Made by a program: the position numbers and the translations under genes
Assembly: GCF_028372415.1 (NCBI RefSeq)
Contig: NC_092875.1
Span: 355,252,233 to 355,316,232, forward strand
From: Notamacropus eugenii
Taxonomy: Eukaryota; Chordata; Mammalia; Diprotodontia; Macropodidae
Reading direction: 5' to 3'
Length of the DNA stretch: 64,000 bases
In this document: positions 34,071 through 46,934 of the stretch, in pieces
How positions within the stretch are numbered: the stretch's first letter is position 1
How the letters are laid out: the number at the start of each line of letters is the position of its first letter
Notes under the pieces: model-generated
Told to the model about the DNA's origin: nothing
What the model saw: the letters and a program-made list of their open reading frames with translations, nothing else
The model's database searches: none

Positions 34071-35184
34071 CCCTTTCTGACAACTAAGATCTGTTTGCTG
34101 TTTTCTTATGTTAGATTATTTGTAGTTAATGGAAACATTCATATTTCAGTCCATTTCATGAATATTTCTGATTTCTCTGCTTTAGTGATCCATGTCATAT
34201 ACATAAGAAGCATTTCTAACAGGTGTGATATTAGCAGGGGATTGTAACACTCAAATGAGATAAAGGATACCAAGCACTTTCTAAATCTTAAAGCACTATA
34301 TGCATGCCACTTTTGCTACTATTCACTTACAGTCACAAGGTCTCTAGCCTGGTGATGACTTCATTCCCTGAGCCTTCTACTATATTCCTGCTGAGCTTAA
34401 GTAATATTTATAGAGTAATACAAAGGTGTGCTAGTAAACAGTTAACAACTTGACTCTCAGGGACAAAATATGCACACATACTTTCAAGTTTAATCTGCGT
34501 TATTAATATTTTTCCAATTAATTTTTTCCAGATAATTTTCTTAATTATTTTTGATAATTAACAAAATGATGAATTAAGCCCAAATTTGTAGCAGTTCTTA
34601 CAAACCAGATAGAATTAGCTTCAGCACACCACTGGGTATTAGTATTTCTGACTTTTTAATAATTTTCCCTTCATGTATTATCAGAACATGAAACTGATCA
34701 TCATAGTGACTTTTAGCACAATGAGCCTGCAACACCCTGCCTTGCTATATCTTGAATTCATAAGAATATTTATATCATGCTGGAACCATAACTACCTGAT
34801 CATTAGTTTCACTAGAACCAAATTGACCATTTTCATGAATCATGACTCAACTTCACAGGTACAGTAGCCAACTCAAAGCATTCAAGAGTCCCTACTGTAC
34901 ATTACGCTGGCTGTCATTCCTTTACTTGGACTTTGTGGCTCTTCAACCCTCATGAAATTGATTAGATGTTGTGTTTTGAGATATTGTTGTTATCATCATC
35001 ATCATTATTGGTATCATTTGCACTGTTCTTTTGGCATTCCATAGATGCTATTTGTGACTTTGTCTCATGGTCTTTGTTATTATTTTTTTTAAAAATGTCT
35101 CATAAATAGTGCCCTATGTCAAGTTGATCTGATGGCTGTTGCTGCTTCTCAGAATCTTAAAGCTGTATGACATCATCTGATTTC
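34071..35184. other. Unique sequence with a short MIR-like scrap
   Basis: 34262-34320 ('accaagcactttctaaatct', 'taaagcactatatgcatgcc') resembles a MIR/THER1 segment. The rest is not recognised. A (TCA)n run lies near 34993-35006. Confidence 0.4.
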
Positions 35185-35385
35185 ATTCTTGGTAATGGAA
35201 CCATAGATCAGGAGCTAGAAGGGACTTCCAAGGTGATGTAGTCCAAGTATTTTATCACTGAGGAAACAGAAGTCTAGGGATGTTAGGTAACTTGCTCAGG
35301 ATCACACAAGGTACTGAGAGGTTGGATTTCAATCCAGCTTCTCTATCTCTAGGAATATCATGATGTTCCACTGCCTCTAATAGTA
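35185..35385 (+). mobile_element. MIR/THER1-type SINE
   Basis: 'accatagatcaggagctaga', 'agggacttccaaggtgatgt', 'actgaggaaacagaagtcta', 'ggtaacttgctcaggatcac' and 'tgttccactgcctct' in the family order. Confidence 0.7.
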
Positions 35386-35924
35386 AACATTGTGCTTAGA
35401 GGTGTTTTTTAAGCATTTAAAAATAAGGACATTCTGTTTTGACCAATATGTCAAACACAACTTCTTGAGTATCTCAATATCCATATGCTGTATACGTCCT
35501 GAGCAGTAAAGTAGTTCAGTGCTTTCGTACTTTAATACATTTTGTCTTGCCTTTGTGTACAGACCCTAAATTCAGCCTCAGACCACTCAGATATGGCAAC
35601 AAATGTTTCCCAGGGATCAGTATAAATGAAGATAAAATCTATGTTGTCTCTCAAGGCTCCATCACATGACAATCATTTCTGCTGCCTTTTGGACTATTAG
35701 GAGAAATTGCCTGGACCCTAATCCTTCGCAATATTCCTAATTGATAGATCAATGACTGTCAAGGTTCAAGGTGAGTAAAACTATTAGTAAGTTGGTAAAA
35801 ATGTTATTTCTAAAGAATTTTGTATATGGTGGCTCATGCTAGAAGAGGATGTAAAGCTTTGGTCCTAAGACTGGAAGACTCAGACTGTAGCAACACAACA
35901 AACTATTTATGAATGGCTCTAATA

Positions 35925-36190
35925 TTTGAAGGTATTGGTTTGACACTATTGAATATACCATTCAACTTTTAATTATTTTTAATTAAGACAATGTCTCCCA
36001 CTGTACCTGGGACCATCTCCACTCATTCTGATCTATATCTTGTTACTGGATCCAGTTGTTTCTGGAGGACAGAGTGAAGCTGTTGACTTTACACAGTCCT
36101 GCCTCAATTAAATCTAATTCATTTGTAAGTCATGACATCACCTTCTTAATGTCATGGTCCTCTTTGAGTCTGAAGGACAACAGCAACAGA
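35925..36190 (+). mobile_element. RTE-tailed SINE
   Basis: This is the plus-strand orientation of the family at 14456. It ends 'gtcatgacatcaccttctta', 'atgtcatggtcctctttgag', 'tctgaaggacaacagcaaca'. The 3' end resembles the RTE 3' end. Confidence 0.65.
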
Positions 36191-36404
36191 AATTTTAAAT
36201 AAAAATGTATATTCTCTCCTTTTCATTTCTCTTCCTAACTCCATTAGGGAGTAAAGAAAAAAAAGACTTTATAATTAATAAACATAGTCAAGTAAAACGA
36301 ATTTCCTCAGATCCAAAAAATTATCTCAGTTCCTACCCTGAGGCTATCACTTTCTCTGTCAGGAGATGGGTAGCAAGTTTAATCGTGAGTGTTCTGAAAT
36401 TCAC

Positions 36405-36436
36405 TGAGTCAATTAACATTCATTAAGTACCTACTT
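36405..36436 (+). mobile_element. Mar1-type repeat fragment
   Basis: 'gtcaattaacattcattaagtacctact' is the family's 5' start and stops where an LTR-like block begins. Confidence 0.45.
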
Positions 36437-36880
36437 GTAGGGCCAACACAATATTCACAGCACCTACAGCAGCCATGAATATATTGGTGCAATTCTGAAT
36501 CATGAAGTACCACGTACTCTCCATATGGAAGACAGAACAAAAACATTTATTCAGACACCAGACAGCCAAATTCATTAAAATCTATACACAATAACTCTGC
36601 AGAAAACAGCACCATCCTCAAGCCTTCCCCCGGCTGGGCTTCCCACAAACCAGCTCCATTAAACAAAATCACAAATCAGCTCTTTCATGCATGCTAGCCA
36701 GCTGCCTGCTTGCTGCATCCTTCTTAGCTTTGATGGCTCTGACATTCTTCCTCTCAATTCTGCTCTAGCTCCACCTCTTCCTGTTCCACCCTTCCTGCTC
36801 CACTCCTTCAGCAAACTGCTCCCACCACAGGCTTCCTGTGACTCAAACTCATATTACTTAGGCTTCCATGTGACTTAAGC
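36437..36880 (-). mobile_element. Probable LTR relic
   Basis: On the plus strand it starts TGTAGGGCCAACACAATATT. On the minus strand this gives an ...ACA end. A polyadenylation-type AATAAA (minus strand; plus TTTATT at 36546-36551) lies about 110 bp inside that end. The body is GC-richer than its flanks. The other end and a target duplication were not found. Confidence 0.4.
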
Positions 36881-37329
36881 AGAACTTTGCAATTTAATGG
36901 GCAAGACCATACACAGAAGCTAAACCTCAGGAGAAAGGTAGGAAAGTAATAGGGGAGGATGATACTTGGCATGAAGGTATGATGGAAAAGTCCAAAGAAA
37001 TTCACAAACTGGCAGGAAATCAGGAGAATGTTGTGCTGAAACCCTTCCTCACACAAAAGTCATGGAGTTGACTGTTATGCCTCAAGTCATAGGGTCCAGT
37101 CAGAGGAACAAAAGATACTGATGGAATATGAGTACCAGGAAGATTCATACCAGCAGATAGTGAGATTTCCTACTGATAAATTTCCTATGGAAGGCATAAA
37201 TGTGAAGTCCAAAGAAGTCCAAAAGCAGTGTGTCTTATGGGAAATGAGAAGACTTTGATGAACCCCCTTCTTAAGGAAAGGCCCTGGATTGATGGATCAG
37301 AAATTAAGTCTTTTAAAACTGTCTTTGTA
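36881..37329. other. Unassigned sequence
   Basis: It could belong to the LTR-bearing element on its left, but no motif proves it. Confidence 0.35.
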
Positions 37330-37560
37330 ATGGTGTAAATTATTCTCCTGATTCTAGTTGCCTCATTTCATATCAGTTTATATATGTCTTCCCAGGTTTC
37401 TCTAAACCACCACCTTTTTACCATTAAAAAATAGCATAATAGTATTCTATTGCTTTCATATACCAACATTTATTCAGCCATTCCTTAAATGATGGAAACT
37501 TGATAAGTTTTCATTTTTTTTTGCAGACACAAAAAAATAAACATTTTTTTTTTGTAATAT
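37330..37560 (-). mobile_element. L1 ORF2 3'-end fragment
   Basis: 'atatcagtttatatatgtct', 'tcccaggtttctctaaacca' and 'agtattctattgctttcata' match 41187-41290 of the L1 at 40752 in order and spacing, on the same strand. Confidence 0.65.
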
Positions 37561-40227
37561 GGGTATACCATTGCAGTTTAACAATGGAAATCTACTGTTA
37601 GCATGATTATATTGCCTTATACAACTCATAATAAGCAATTCTACATGAAAGGATATTATGCCCTGAGATCAATTATTTTTGGCAGCAAAATGTATAATTT
37701 AAGTATATCCTTGATGGAAATATGAGAAGGGAAAAGACTGGTAGGTGACTGCCAATGATTTTCTACTGTAGACTACATCTTTGTAATAATGCAATTGAAT
37801 GAATGGTTCAATTTATACAAGATCTAGACACAATTAGTGTGTGGTGATTGCAAAAAAAAAAAATTGCCTTGGTAGAACAAACAATCAACTTACCATGGAA
37901 TCTTTCATGTATACTTTAAGATCATGCATAATCTATAACCCAGGGCTTTCCTTTTATGTATTGTGACTTGGACAGACCTAGTAAAATTTTTCTTTTATAT
38001 AGACTGATTCATTATTTAAGAATTCTCCAAACCTTTTTACTTTGGTGCATTTACCAGGATGTGGGAAGCTTTGTTCTACAGAATTTCTTTGTAATTCCAG
38101 TTATTGTAAGATTTGTCCGTGCTGCTTATAAAAATGAGTAATCTGCAATATTGATGAAAGCACCCCAAAATCCAGATGTGATATCGGTGCAAGACTCAGT
38201 TCTCATATACAAAGAGAATTGGTTACAATCCCTTTTATGTTAGGACATTGATGATGCTCCCATGGTCTTACACTTGACAGTCATAAAAAATTAAATTCTT
38301 TATATATTTTAAGATAATTTGTAACATATGTTCTGCCTTTAATTTGTAATGTTCGCCTTCTCACGATGAGTTCATCTCTTGAGAAATGGATATCAATAAC
38401 TTAGGTGATGTAGAATCTGAAAATTGAATTTTTAAAAAACGTAAAAATTAACTGAGTTCTGTTTTTCTTTTGGGAATTTATTTATGTCCTGGCTCCCTAT
38501 TCATCTCCTGAACCATAACATTTCAGAATGGTCGTTACTTAGTTGGGAAGGATATCTTTTGGTGAGTTCTAACTCTCATTGATGAAGTCACAAAATTTTG
38601 AAGTATTAACACAATTTCTCCATATATTGATACTACACTACTGGAATCTAGGTCACAGCAAGAAATTTAGCTCAGAGCAGTTTCTGCAGAGTTGTAAAAA
38701 AGAGAAATCAGCATAAAGATTTTTAATGAAAGTAAGAGCCCTTTTTCATTATAGAATTAGATCACAGTGAAGTCATCATTAATCGATTTTCTTTCCCTCC
38801 ATGTCTGGCAATAATTAATTTACTTCTTATCTTTTGCTTTGCCCCATAGGATTTCTCACCTCTTCTTGGACCTATCCTTCTCATGTATACTCACCCTATT
38901 TTTGAATCACAAAGTAAGAGCTCTGAACCTCCTGAGTGCTATCAGTTCTAAGATTCCCTTGATACATGTGTATAATTTACATTGTGGATGCTCTGAGCAC
39001 AAAAAATTTGGAGTTGACAAAATGGCTGAAAATATCCTGGAGATTTGAGATCACAGAGGTCCCAGGATATGGTTGTCTATTTATGCAATGTTAAATTAAT
39101 TGATAGATGGAAATCTCTGAGATAGAAACATAAGCACATATAAAAAGAAACCAAACCAAATAAGGATTTGGTTTAGATTCTGACAATAGCATAATTGAGT
39201 CACCAGCTAGTTTAAAAAACTTCAGTGAAATGAATAGAAATAAGATAACATGGAATTATGTAAATATTGAGATAATTGTATCAGCTGAATTGTGTGAGCA
39301 CTCACTATTTTGGAACTCAGGTTACTATTACTTAAATTCCAATAATTTCAAATATCTTCCAATAAAATACATCTCTATACTTGTGCAGCATCTAGATTCT
39401 CATAGAGCATAGCCAAAATATGTCACAGCTAAAGTATGATTGATTATTAGGGGATGTGATGAGAAGGAAAATTATATTAAAAAGAATTGCTAATCATTTT
39501 TTCTACTGACATTTTTAGTAATCAATTTTAAGTTCTAACATAAATCTGGACACTTATCCAGATTCTTTCTCTCTCCGTCTCCTTCTCCTTCTCTCTCCAC
39601 ACATACAAACAAAGGTATACTGATATAATGAAAAAAAGATAAACAACAAGAAAAAAAGAAAAGATTGGAATTTATGGAATAAAATTCTATGTGGTAACAT
39701 AATTCAGGGGATGAACTGGTTTGAAAAATAAAAATCTGAAGGAAAAAAATCATTCCAGTGAGAAGGAAAAATGGAAAAGATGATTAAAAAGACAGATGTA
39801 GGCACACATAGAACTTTTAAACCAAATTAGATTTAATTAAAACAATTAGAGAAGATTGAAGCAAGGGCAAATAAGGAAACACATAGACAAAATATATCAT
39901 AGTACATTAAAGATAAGATTAGAAATGCTAAAAACAAAGTTTTTCTATATCGAAAAGAAGTAGTCTTAGTAGCAAATGAGATTATAATAGATCACAAAAA
40001 AGTCATAACACTCCAATTCTTATTTTGATGCTGATTTCTTTTTCAAGCAGAATAATCTTTGGAATGTAAAGGACCAGGCAAAAATGATTGATAGGGAACT
40101 GAAAACTAAATTTTATAAACATGAAGTAATAAGCTCTTAAGTGCATTCTTAGTTTCTTAAATACTTTGGAAAATGTGATTGTTAAGCTACTGTAAGTGAT
40201 ATTTGCAAGGCCATAGAGCAGGGAAGA
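37561..40227. other. Unique AT-rich sequence, no gene seen
   Basis: Several frames of 60-72 codons occur on both strands. None has a motif. No named repeat is visible. Confidence 0.5.
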
Positions 40228-40283
40228 GGGAAGAAAGAGAGAGAGAGAGGGAGAGGGAGGGAGGGAAGGAGGGAGGAAGGGAA

Positions 40284-40340
<57 letters not shown>

Positions 40341-40380
40341 GACAGAGACAGACAGAGAGACAGAGAAACAGAGAGAGAGA
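40228..40380. repeat. (GAGA)n/(GGGA)n/(GACA)n compound microsatellite
   Basis: About 150 bp of purine-rich tetranucleotide units, with 11-12 GACA units in the middle. Long frames crossing it (105-166 codons) are artefacts. Confidence 0.95.
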
Positions 40381-41264
40381 TTGTGTTAATAAAATATTGG
40401 CCAATGAATCCAATTTTAACTCCTGGCAATATTCTAGAGGATATTGCTGTAGGGATGATTTGTGAATATGTAGAAGAAAGAGGAAATGATCATAAAGATT
40501 CAACAGTTTATCAACAATAACTCATGACATATTAACCTTATTAACTTTTAAAAAGATAGTTGCTAGACCATTATACCAGGCGATTAATGAAGATAGATTT
40601 CATCTCTACAGATTTAGTGAAGTACAGTATTGATGAACTCTTCTTTGTCTTTCTTCCTGAGAGAGAGATAGGGGCTAATTCATGATGAAGTTAGATAAAT
40701 TTGTGAAATGGTTGAATTACTAAATTCAAAGAGTTATATGATTAATTTTTCTTTTCTTTTTTTATTAATTTATTTGTTTTCAGTTTTCTACAATCTCTTC
40801 CATAAGTCTTAGATTTTTCTCCCCTTCCTCCTCCCTCCCTTCCCAAATAGCATGCAATCTTATATGGGTTCTACACATACATTCTCATTTAACACATTTT
40901 CACATTAGTCATGTTGCATAGAAGAATTAAAATGAATGGGAGAAACCATGAGACAAACCCCAACAAAACAAAACATAACACAAGAGAAAATGATTTCCTT
41001 CATTCTGCTTTCCAATTCCATAGTTCTTTCTTAGGATGTGGATGATGTTTTACCTCAAGAGTTCTTTGGGAATGTTTTGGGTCCTTGCATTGTCATGAAG
41101 GGCTAAGTTTACCAGAAAAATTTCTCTCACACTGTAGTTGTTGCTGTGTACAATGATCTCTTTGTTCTGCTTCTTTCACTCAGCATCAGTTCATATAAGT
41201 CCTTCCAGGCCTCTCTGAAATCTTCATCATTTATTATAGGACAATAGTATTCCATTACATTCAT

Positions 41265-42645
41265 ATACTACAACTTGTTCAACCATTCCCCAATTGATGG
41301 GCATCCCCTTGATTTCCACTTCTTGTCCACGACAAAGAGAGTTGCTGTAAATATTTTTGTACATGTGCGACCCTTTCCCATTTTTATGATCTCATTGGGA
41401 TACAGTCATAGAAGTCACATTGGTGGGTCAAAGGGAATGCACATTTTTGTAGCCCTTTGGGCATAGTTCCAAATTGCTCTCCAGAATGGTTGGATCACCT
41501 TGCAGGTTCACCAACAATGAACTAGTGTTCCTAATCTCCCATATCTTCTCCAGCATTTATCATCTTCCTGTTTTGTCATCTTAACCAATTTGGTAAGTGT
41601 GATATGGTACCTCAGAGTTGTTTTGATTTGCTTCTTTCTAATCAATAGTGATTTAGAGAATTTTTTCATATGACTATAGATAACTTTAATTTCTTCCTCT
41701 GAAAATTCCCTGTTCATATGCTTTGACCATTTATCAGTTGGGGAATGACTTATATTCTTGTACATTTGACTCAACTCTCTCTATATTTTCCCTCCTAATA
41801 TTGGTCGCACTGGATTTGTTTGTTCAAAACCTTTTCAATTTACTGTAATCAAAATTATACATTTTGCATATCATAATGTTCTCTATCTCTTGTTTGGTCA
41901 TAAATTTCTCCATTCTCCATAAATCTGACAAATACACTATTCCTTGCTCCCCTAATTTGTTTATAATATCAATCTTTATACCTAGATCATGTATTCATTT
42001 GGACTTTATTCTTATGTAGAATGTCACTCATTGGTCTATGTTCAGTTTCTGCCACACTGTTATCCAGTTTTCCCAGCATTTTTTGTCAAACAGTCAGGTC
42101 TTATCCCAGAAGCTGGGGTCCTTGGATTAATCAAACAGTAGAATGCTATATTCATTGACTACTGTATCTTGAGTACCTAACATATTCCACTGGTCTACCC
42201 CTTTGTTTCTTAACCAGTACCAAGTGGTTTTGATGATTACTGCCTTATAATACAATTTCAGATCTAGTAGGGCTAGGCCACTTCCCCTAGCATTTCTTTT
42301 CATTAGTTTCCTTGATATTCTGGATCTTTTGTTCTTTCAGATGAATTTTGATATTTTTTCTAGCTCTAGAAAATAATTATCTGGTAGTTTGATAGGTATG
42401 TCACTGAATAAGTAAATTAATTTAGGTAGAATTGTTATTTTTATTATATTGGCTCCTCCTACCCATGAGTAACTGATGTTTTTCCACTTACTTAGATCTG
42501 ACTTTATTTGTGCAAAAAGTGTTTTGTAATTGTGTTCAAAGAGTTCCTGAGTTTGTTTTGGTTGGTAGACTCCCAGATATTTTGTAGTGTCTACTGTAGC
42601 TTTAAATGGGATTTCTCTTTCTATCTCTTGCTGTTGGGATTTAAA
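41265..42645 (-). pseudogene. ORF2: L1 ORF2 C-terminal part, broken
   Basis: This is the region after the reverse transcriptase of L1 ORF2. On the minus strand 41508-41774 is open and contains YKNISHSPTDKWSKHMNREF and MKKFSKSLLIRKKQIKTTLR, ending in LVHCW, which leads into the Cys-rich end of ORF2p. Between 41800 and 42645 the ORF2 reading is broken by many stops, but nucleotide landmarks shared with the old L1 at 25400-26700 remain in order. The reverse transcriptase catalytic part is not present. It cannot make a functional protein. Confidence 0.72.
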
Positions 42646-42651
42646 TAATAA

Positions 42652-45592
42652 TAATAATACCTGTAAAAAATGACTCTAAACAAATTCTAGAGCCACAGAA
42701 GCCACAAAATGACTGAGTGAAAGAGATTTATAGCCCAAAACAGACAAGGCATATCACACTGGGCATGGAGCGAAGCACAGCCCAGTGTGGACTGCATGGT
42801 GCAGCAGGGATAGGACCCAGAACAGGTTTCAAGGAGCAACAAACAGCAACAGTTCCCAGATTTCTCAAACCCCAAATACCAAAGAGAGCTTAAAAGGTCA
42901 GTGAGAAAGCTCCTTCACCCAGGAGAAGAGAATATGGTCTGGAACACTAGCAGCAGCCACTGCAGTGGCAGCATCCATTGTTGTACTCCTCTGCCTAAAG
43001 CCCCTGGGGGAATTGAACTGCTGATCTGAATCTCATCCCTGAGCACTGCCCTGGGGTAGGAGGAGTGCTGGTGTGGTGGCACTGGAGGCACCCATGGAGA
43101 GACAATTCTATTCCCAAATTCTGGGCAGAAAAATTTTTGGTTGTTCCAAGAGCAGGGCACAGGCCAAGAGGGGAGTAAATTCCTCTCGCTTGATTCTGCC
43201 ACCTTGGAGGAACTGAGAAATTACAAGTCCCCAGAATATAACCTGCTCTTGACAAAGAACTCAAAAGTCAAATAACTGGCTGGGAAAATGCCCAGAAAAG
43301 GAGAAAATATAAGACTATAGAAGATTATTTTCCTGGTGAACAGGTATTTTCTTCCATCCTTTCAGGTTGAGGAAGAACAATGCATACTGACAGAAGAAAT
43401 CAAGGCTTCTGCATCCAAAACCTCCAAAACAAATATTCAATGGTCTCAGGTCATGGAGGAGCTCAGAAAAGATTTTGAAAATCAAGTAATAGAAGTGGAG
43501 GAAAAAATTGGGTAGAAAAATGAGAGCAGGGCAAGAAAATTTGAAAAGTGAGTCAACAGCTTGCAAAAGGATATGCAAAAAAATACTGAAGACAGTAACA
43601 TCTTTAAAAATAAGCTAACTCAACTGGCAAAAGAGGTCCAAAAAGCCAAATGAGGAGATACATGCCTTAAAAAGCAGAATTAGCCAAATGAAAAAGGAGG
43701 TTCAAAAGCTCACTGAAAAAAACAGTTCTTTAAAAACTAGAATGGAGCAGATGGAAGCTAATGACTTTATAAGAAAGAAAGAAATCGCAAAACAAAACCA
43801 AAAGAATGAAAAAATAGCAGACAATGTGACACTTCCTACTGGAAAAACAACTGACCTGGAAAACAGATCCAGGAGAGACAATTTAAAAAATATGGAACTA
43901 CCTGAAAGTCATGATCAGAAAAAGAGGCTAGACATCATCTTTCATGAAATTATCAGGGATAGCTACCCTGATATTCTAAGACCAGAGGAAAAATAAATAT
44001 TGAAAGAATCCACTGAACACCTCCTGACAGAGATCTGAAAAGAGAAACTCCTAGGAATATTGTAGCCAAATTCCAGAGTTACTGGATCAAGGAGAAAATA
44101 TTGTAAGCCCCTAGAAAGAAACAATTTGAGTATTGTGGAAATACAATCAGGATAACACAAGATCTAGCAGCTTCTATATGAAGGGATTGAAGGGCTTGGA
44201 ATATGACTTTCTAGAAGTCAAAGAAAGTAGGATTAAAACCAAAAATCTCCTACGCAGTAAAACTGAGTATAATACTTCAGGGGGAAAATGGTCGTTCAAT
44301 GAAAGAGAGGACTTTCAAGCATTCTTGATGGAAAGACCAAAACTGAATAGAAAATTTGACTTTCAAAAACAAAAATCAAGAGAAGCATGAAAAAAGTAAA
44401 CAGGAAGGAGAAATTATAAGGAACTTTCTAAAGTTGAACTGTTTACATTCCTACATGGAAAGATAATATTTGTAACTCTTGAGACTTTTCTCAGTGTTAG
44501 GGTAGTTGGAGGGACAATTTACATAAAGACAGAGCATATAAGATGAGTTGAATAGGAAGAGATGATACCTAAAAAATTAAATCAAGTTGAACTGCTTACA
44601 TTCCTACATGGAAAGATCATATTTCTAACTCTTGATGCTTTTCTCAGTATTTGGGTAGTTGGAGGGATTATACACACATACACACACACACAGAACATAG
44701 GGTGAGTTGAATAAGAAGGAATGATATCTCAAAAAATAAAATCCAAGAGTGACAGAGCAATATATTGGGAGGAGAAAGGGAGAAATGGAATGGGGAAAAT
44801 TATCTCTCATAAAAGAGGCAAGATAAAGCTTTTTCAATGGAGGAGAAAAGGGAAGAGGTGAGAGGGAAAAAGTGAAGCTTAGTCTCTTCACATTTGACTT
44901 AAGGAGGGAATAACATACTCAATTTTCTATGAAAATCTATCTTACACTACAGGAAAGTAGGGGAGAAGGGGACAAGTAGGGTGGGGAGACGATAGAAGGG
45001 GGGCCAAATGGGAGGAGGGAGTAATTAGAAGTAAACACTTTTGGGAAGGAAGAATATGAAAAGAGAGAATAGAATAAATGAGTGGCAGGATAGGATAGAG
45101 GAAATACAGTTAGTCTTACACAACATGACTATTAAGGAAGTCTTTTGCAAAACAAGATATACATACATACACACACACTCACACACACACACACATACAT
45201 ACATACATACATATATATTTATATATAGCCTATATTGAATTGCTTGCCTTCTCAGTGGGGATGGATGGGGAGGGAGGAAGGGAAAGAAGTTGGAACTCAA
45301 AGTTTTAGGAATAAATGTTGAGAATTGTTTTTTCATGTAACTGAGAAATAAGAAATATACGTAATGGGGTATAGAAATCTATCTTGCCCTACAAGAAAAG
45401 AGAGAAAATGGGGATAAGGGAAGGAAGGGGTGTGATAGAAGGGAGGGCAGATTGGGGGAATGAGTAATCAGAATGCATGGCATTTTGGGGGAGGGGGAGG
45501 GGAGAAATGGGGAGAAAATTTGAAACTTAAAATTTTGTGGAAATGAATGTTAAGGACTGAAAATAAATAAATAAACATTAACAAAATTTGGT
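42652..45592 (+). mobile_element. HAL1 on the plus strand, nested in L1
   Basis: It starts in the HAL1 5' region ('aaaaatgactctaaacaaat'), lacks the outermost 5' bases with the CCAAGATGG motif, and so is slightly 5'-truncated. ORF1 (43370-44390) is followed directly by a purine-rich 3' region that ends 'gaatgttaaggactgaaaataaataaata' near 45580. No ORF2 lies between. Two CA-rich microsatellites (44667-44692, 45160-45222) lie in the 3' region. A clear target duplication was not found. Confidence 0.82.
43370..44390 (+). pseudogene. ORF1: HAL1 ORF1 (L1 ORF1p-like) pseudogene
   Basis: An ORF1p homologue (RNA-binding chaperone of the L1 particle). The N-terminal coiled-coil region (43370-43850) is rich in Lys, Glu, Gln and Asn, with VQKLTEKNSSLKTRMEQMEA in the open part (43688-43996). 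The frame goes on with TTDLENRSRRDNLKNMELPE, the start of the RRM. After a stop at 43994 the C-terminal domain is open at 44133-44390, with GGKWSFNEREDFQAFLMERP and an end KQKSREA. Stops near 43513 and 43652, and a frame change between the last two parts, break the gene. It corresponds to the same part as 16977-17990 on the other strand. Confidence 0.78.
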
Positions 45593-45599
45593 CTATCTT

Positions 45600-46330
45600 T
45601 CCATGTCCTTTTATTACCTATAATTTTTATTGTATTATGTTCTAAGAAGGATACATTAACTATCCTGCCTTACTGCACTGGATTGTGAGAGTTTTATGCC
45701 CTGTTTTATGCCATGGTCAATTTTTGTTCATGTGCCATTTGCCTCTGAGAGAAAAAGTTATATTCCTTTCTATCCCCATGCAATTTTCTCCACAGGTGTA
45801 TCATATCTCCCTTATATAGAGTTCTATTAATCTTCTTTACTCCTTTCTTGCTTATTTTGAGTTTAGATCTATCAAGTTTAGTGAGGGAGATATTGAAGTC
45901 CCACACTAGTATAGCTTTGTTGTTCATTTCTTCCTGTAACTCCCTTAACTACTTCTCCTCTAAGAATCTGGATACTATACCACTTGGAGCATATATGTTT
46001 AGTAATGTTATTGCTTCATTGTCTATGGTGAGTTTTAGCAGGATATAGTTTCCTTCCTTATCTCTTTTGATTAGATCTATTTCTGTTTTTCTTTGTCAGA
46101 ATAGGATTTCTATTCATGCTTTTTTTTTTTTACAGAAACTGAAGCATAATCTATTCTTCTCCAACTTTTACCTTAACACTATGTGTATCCTCCTGTTTAA
46201 AATGTGTTTCTTGCAAACAACATATTGTTAGATTATGGTTTCTAATCTATTCTGCTATCTGCCTCCATTTTATGGAAGAGTTCATCCCATTCATATTCAC
46301 AGTTATGCTTACTATCTGGTCTTTCACTCC
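45600..46330 (-). pseudogene. ORF2: L1 ORF2 N-terminal (endonuclease-side) part, broken
   Basis: On the plus strand the landmarks are 'catgtgccatttgcctctga' (45730), 'ccacactagtatagctttgt' (45901), 'ttggagcatatatgtttagt' (45984) and 'cattcatattcacagttatg' (46289). I know these, in this order, from the endonuclease-side part of marsupial L1 ORF2. Stops occur in all frames. A T11 run at 46121-46131 marks a local expansion. Confidence 0.6.
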
Positions 46331-46934
46331 ATCCAATTTCCCCTCATTTATGCTCTTAATTCTCCCTTCTCCTTTCCCCTCCACAATATAGTTTTAATTT
46401 TTGGCCACCACCTCCCTCAGTCTTCCCTCCCTCCTATCAGCCCTTCTCCCTTTGTTTCCCCTTTTCCCTTACTATTTCTTCTCTCTCTTTTAGCCTACCC
46501 TCCTTTTCTTTCCTGTTTCCCCTCCTACTCCTTGTAAGGGAAGTTTCTATACTTAACAGAGTTTGTTATTCCCTCCTTAAACCAAATCAGATAGGAGTAA
46601 ATCTGAAACAGTGCCCATCTCCCTCCCTTCTTTCCCCTTACTGTAATATGTTTTTGTGCCTCTTCCTGTCATGTAATTTACTTTTTTCTGCCTTTTCCTT
46701 TTCACATCTCCTATTACAATCCCTTCATAGTCTTATATCATGCTTTTATCATCACATTGCTTATTTTATACTCACTCCCTCTATTTATGTATATCCCTTT
46801 TAAGTATCATAATAAGTATACAGTTATCAAGTTTAACAAGTATCATCTTCCCTTATAGGGATGTAAACAGTTTGCCGATATTGAATAACATGTTTTGTCC
46901 CCCTTCACCTTTTTTTGTGCCTCTCTTGAGACTT

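Noticed and set aside
40003..40520. Frames of 80-166 codons on both strands
   Set aside because: They cross the GAGA/GACA microsatellite. The flanking residues show no domain.
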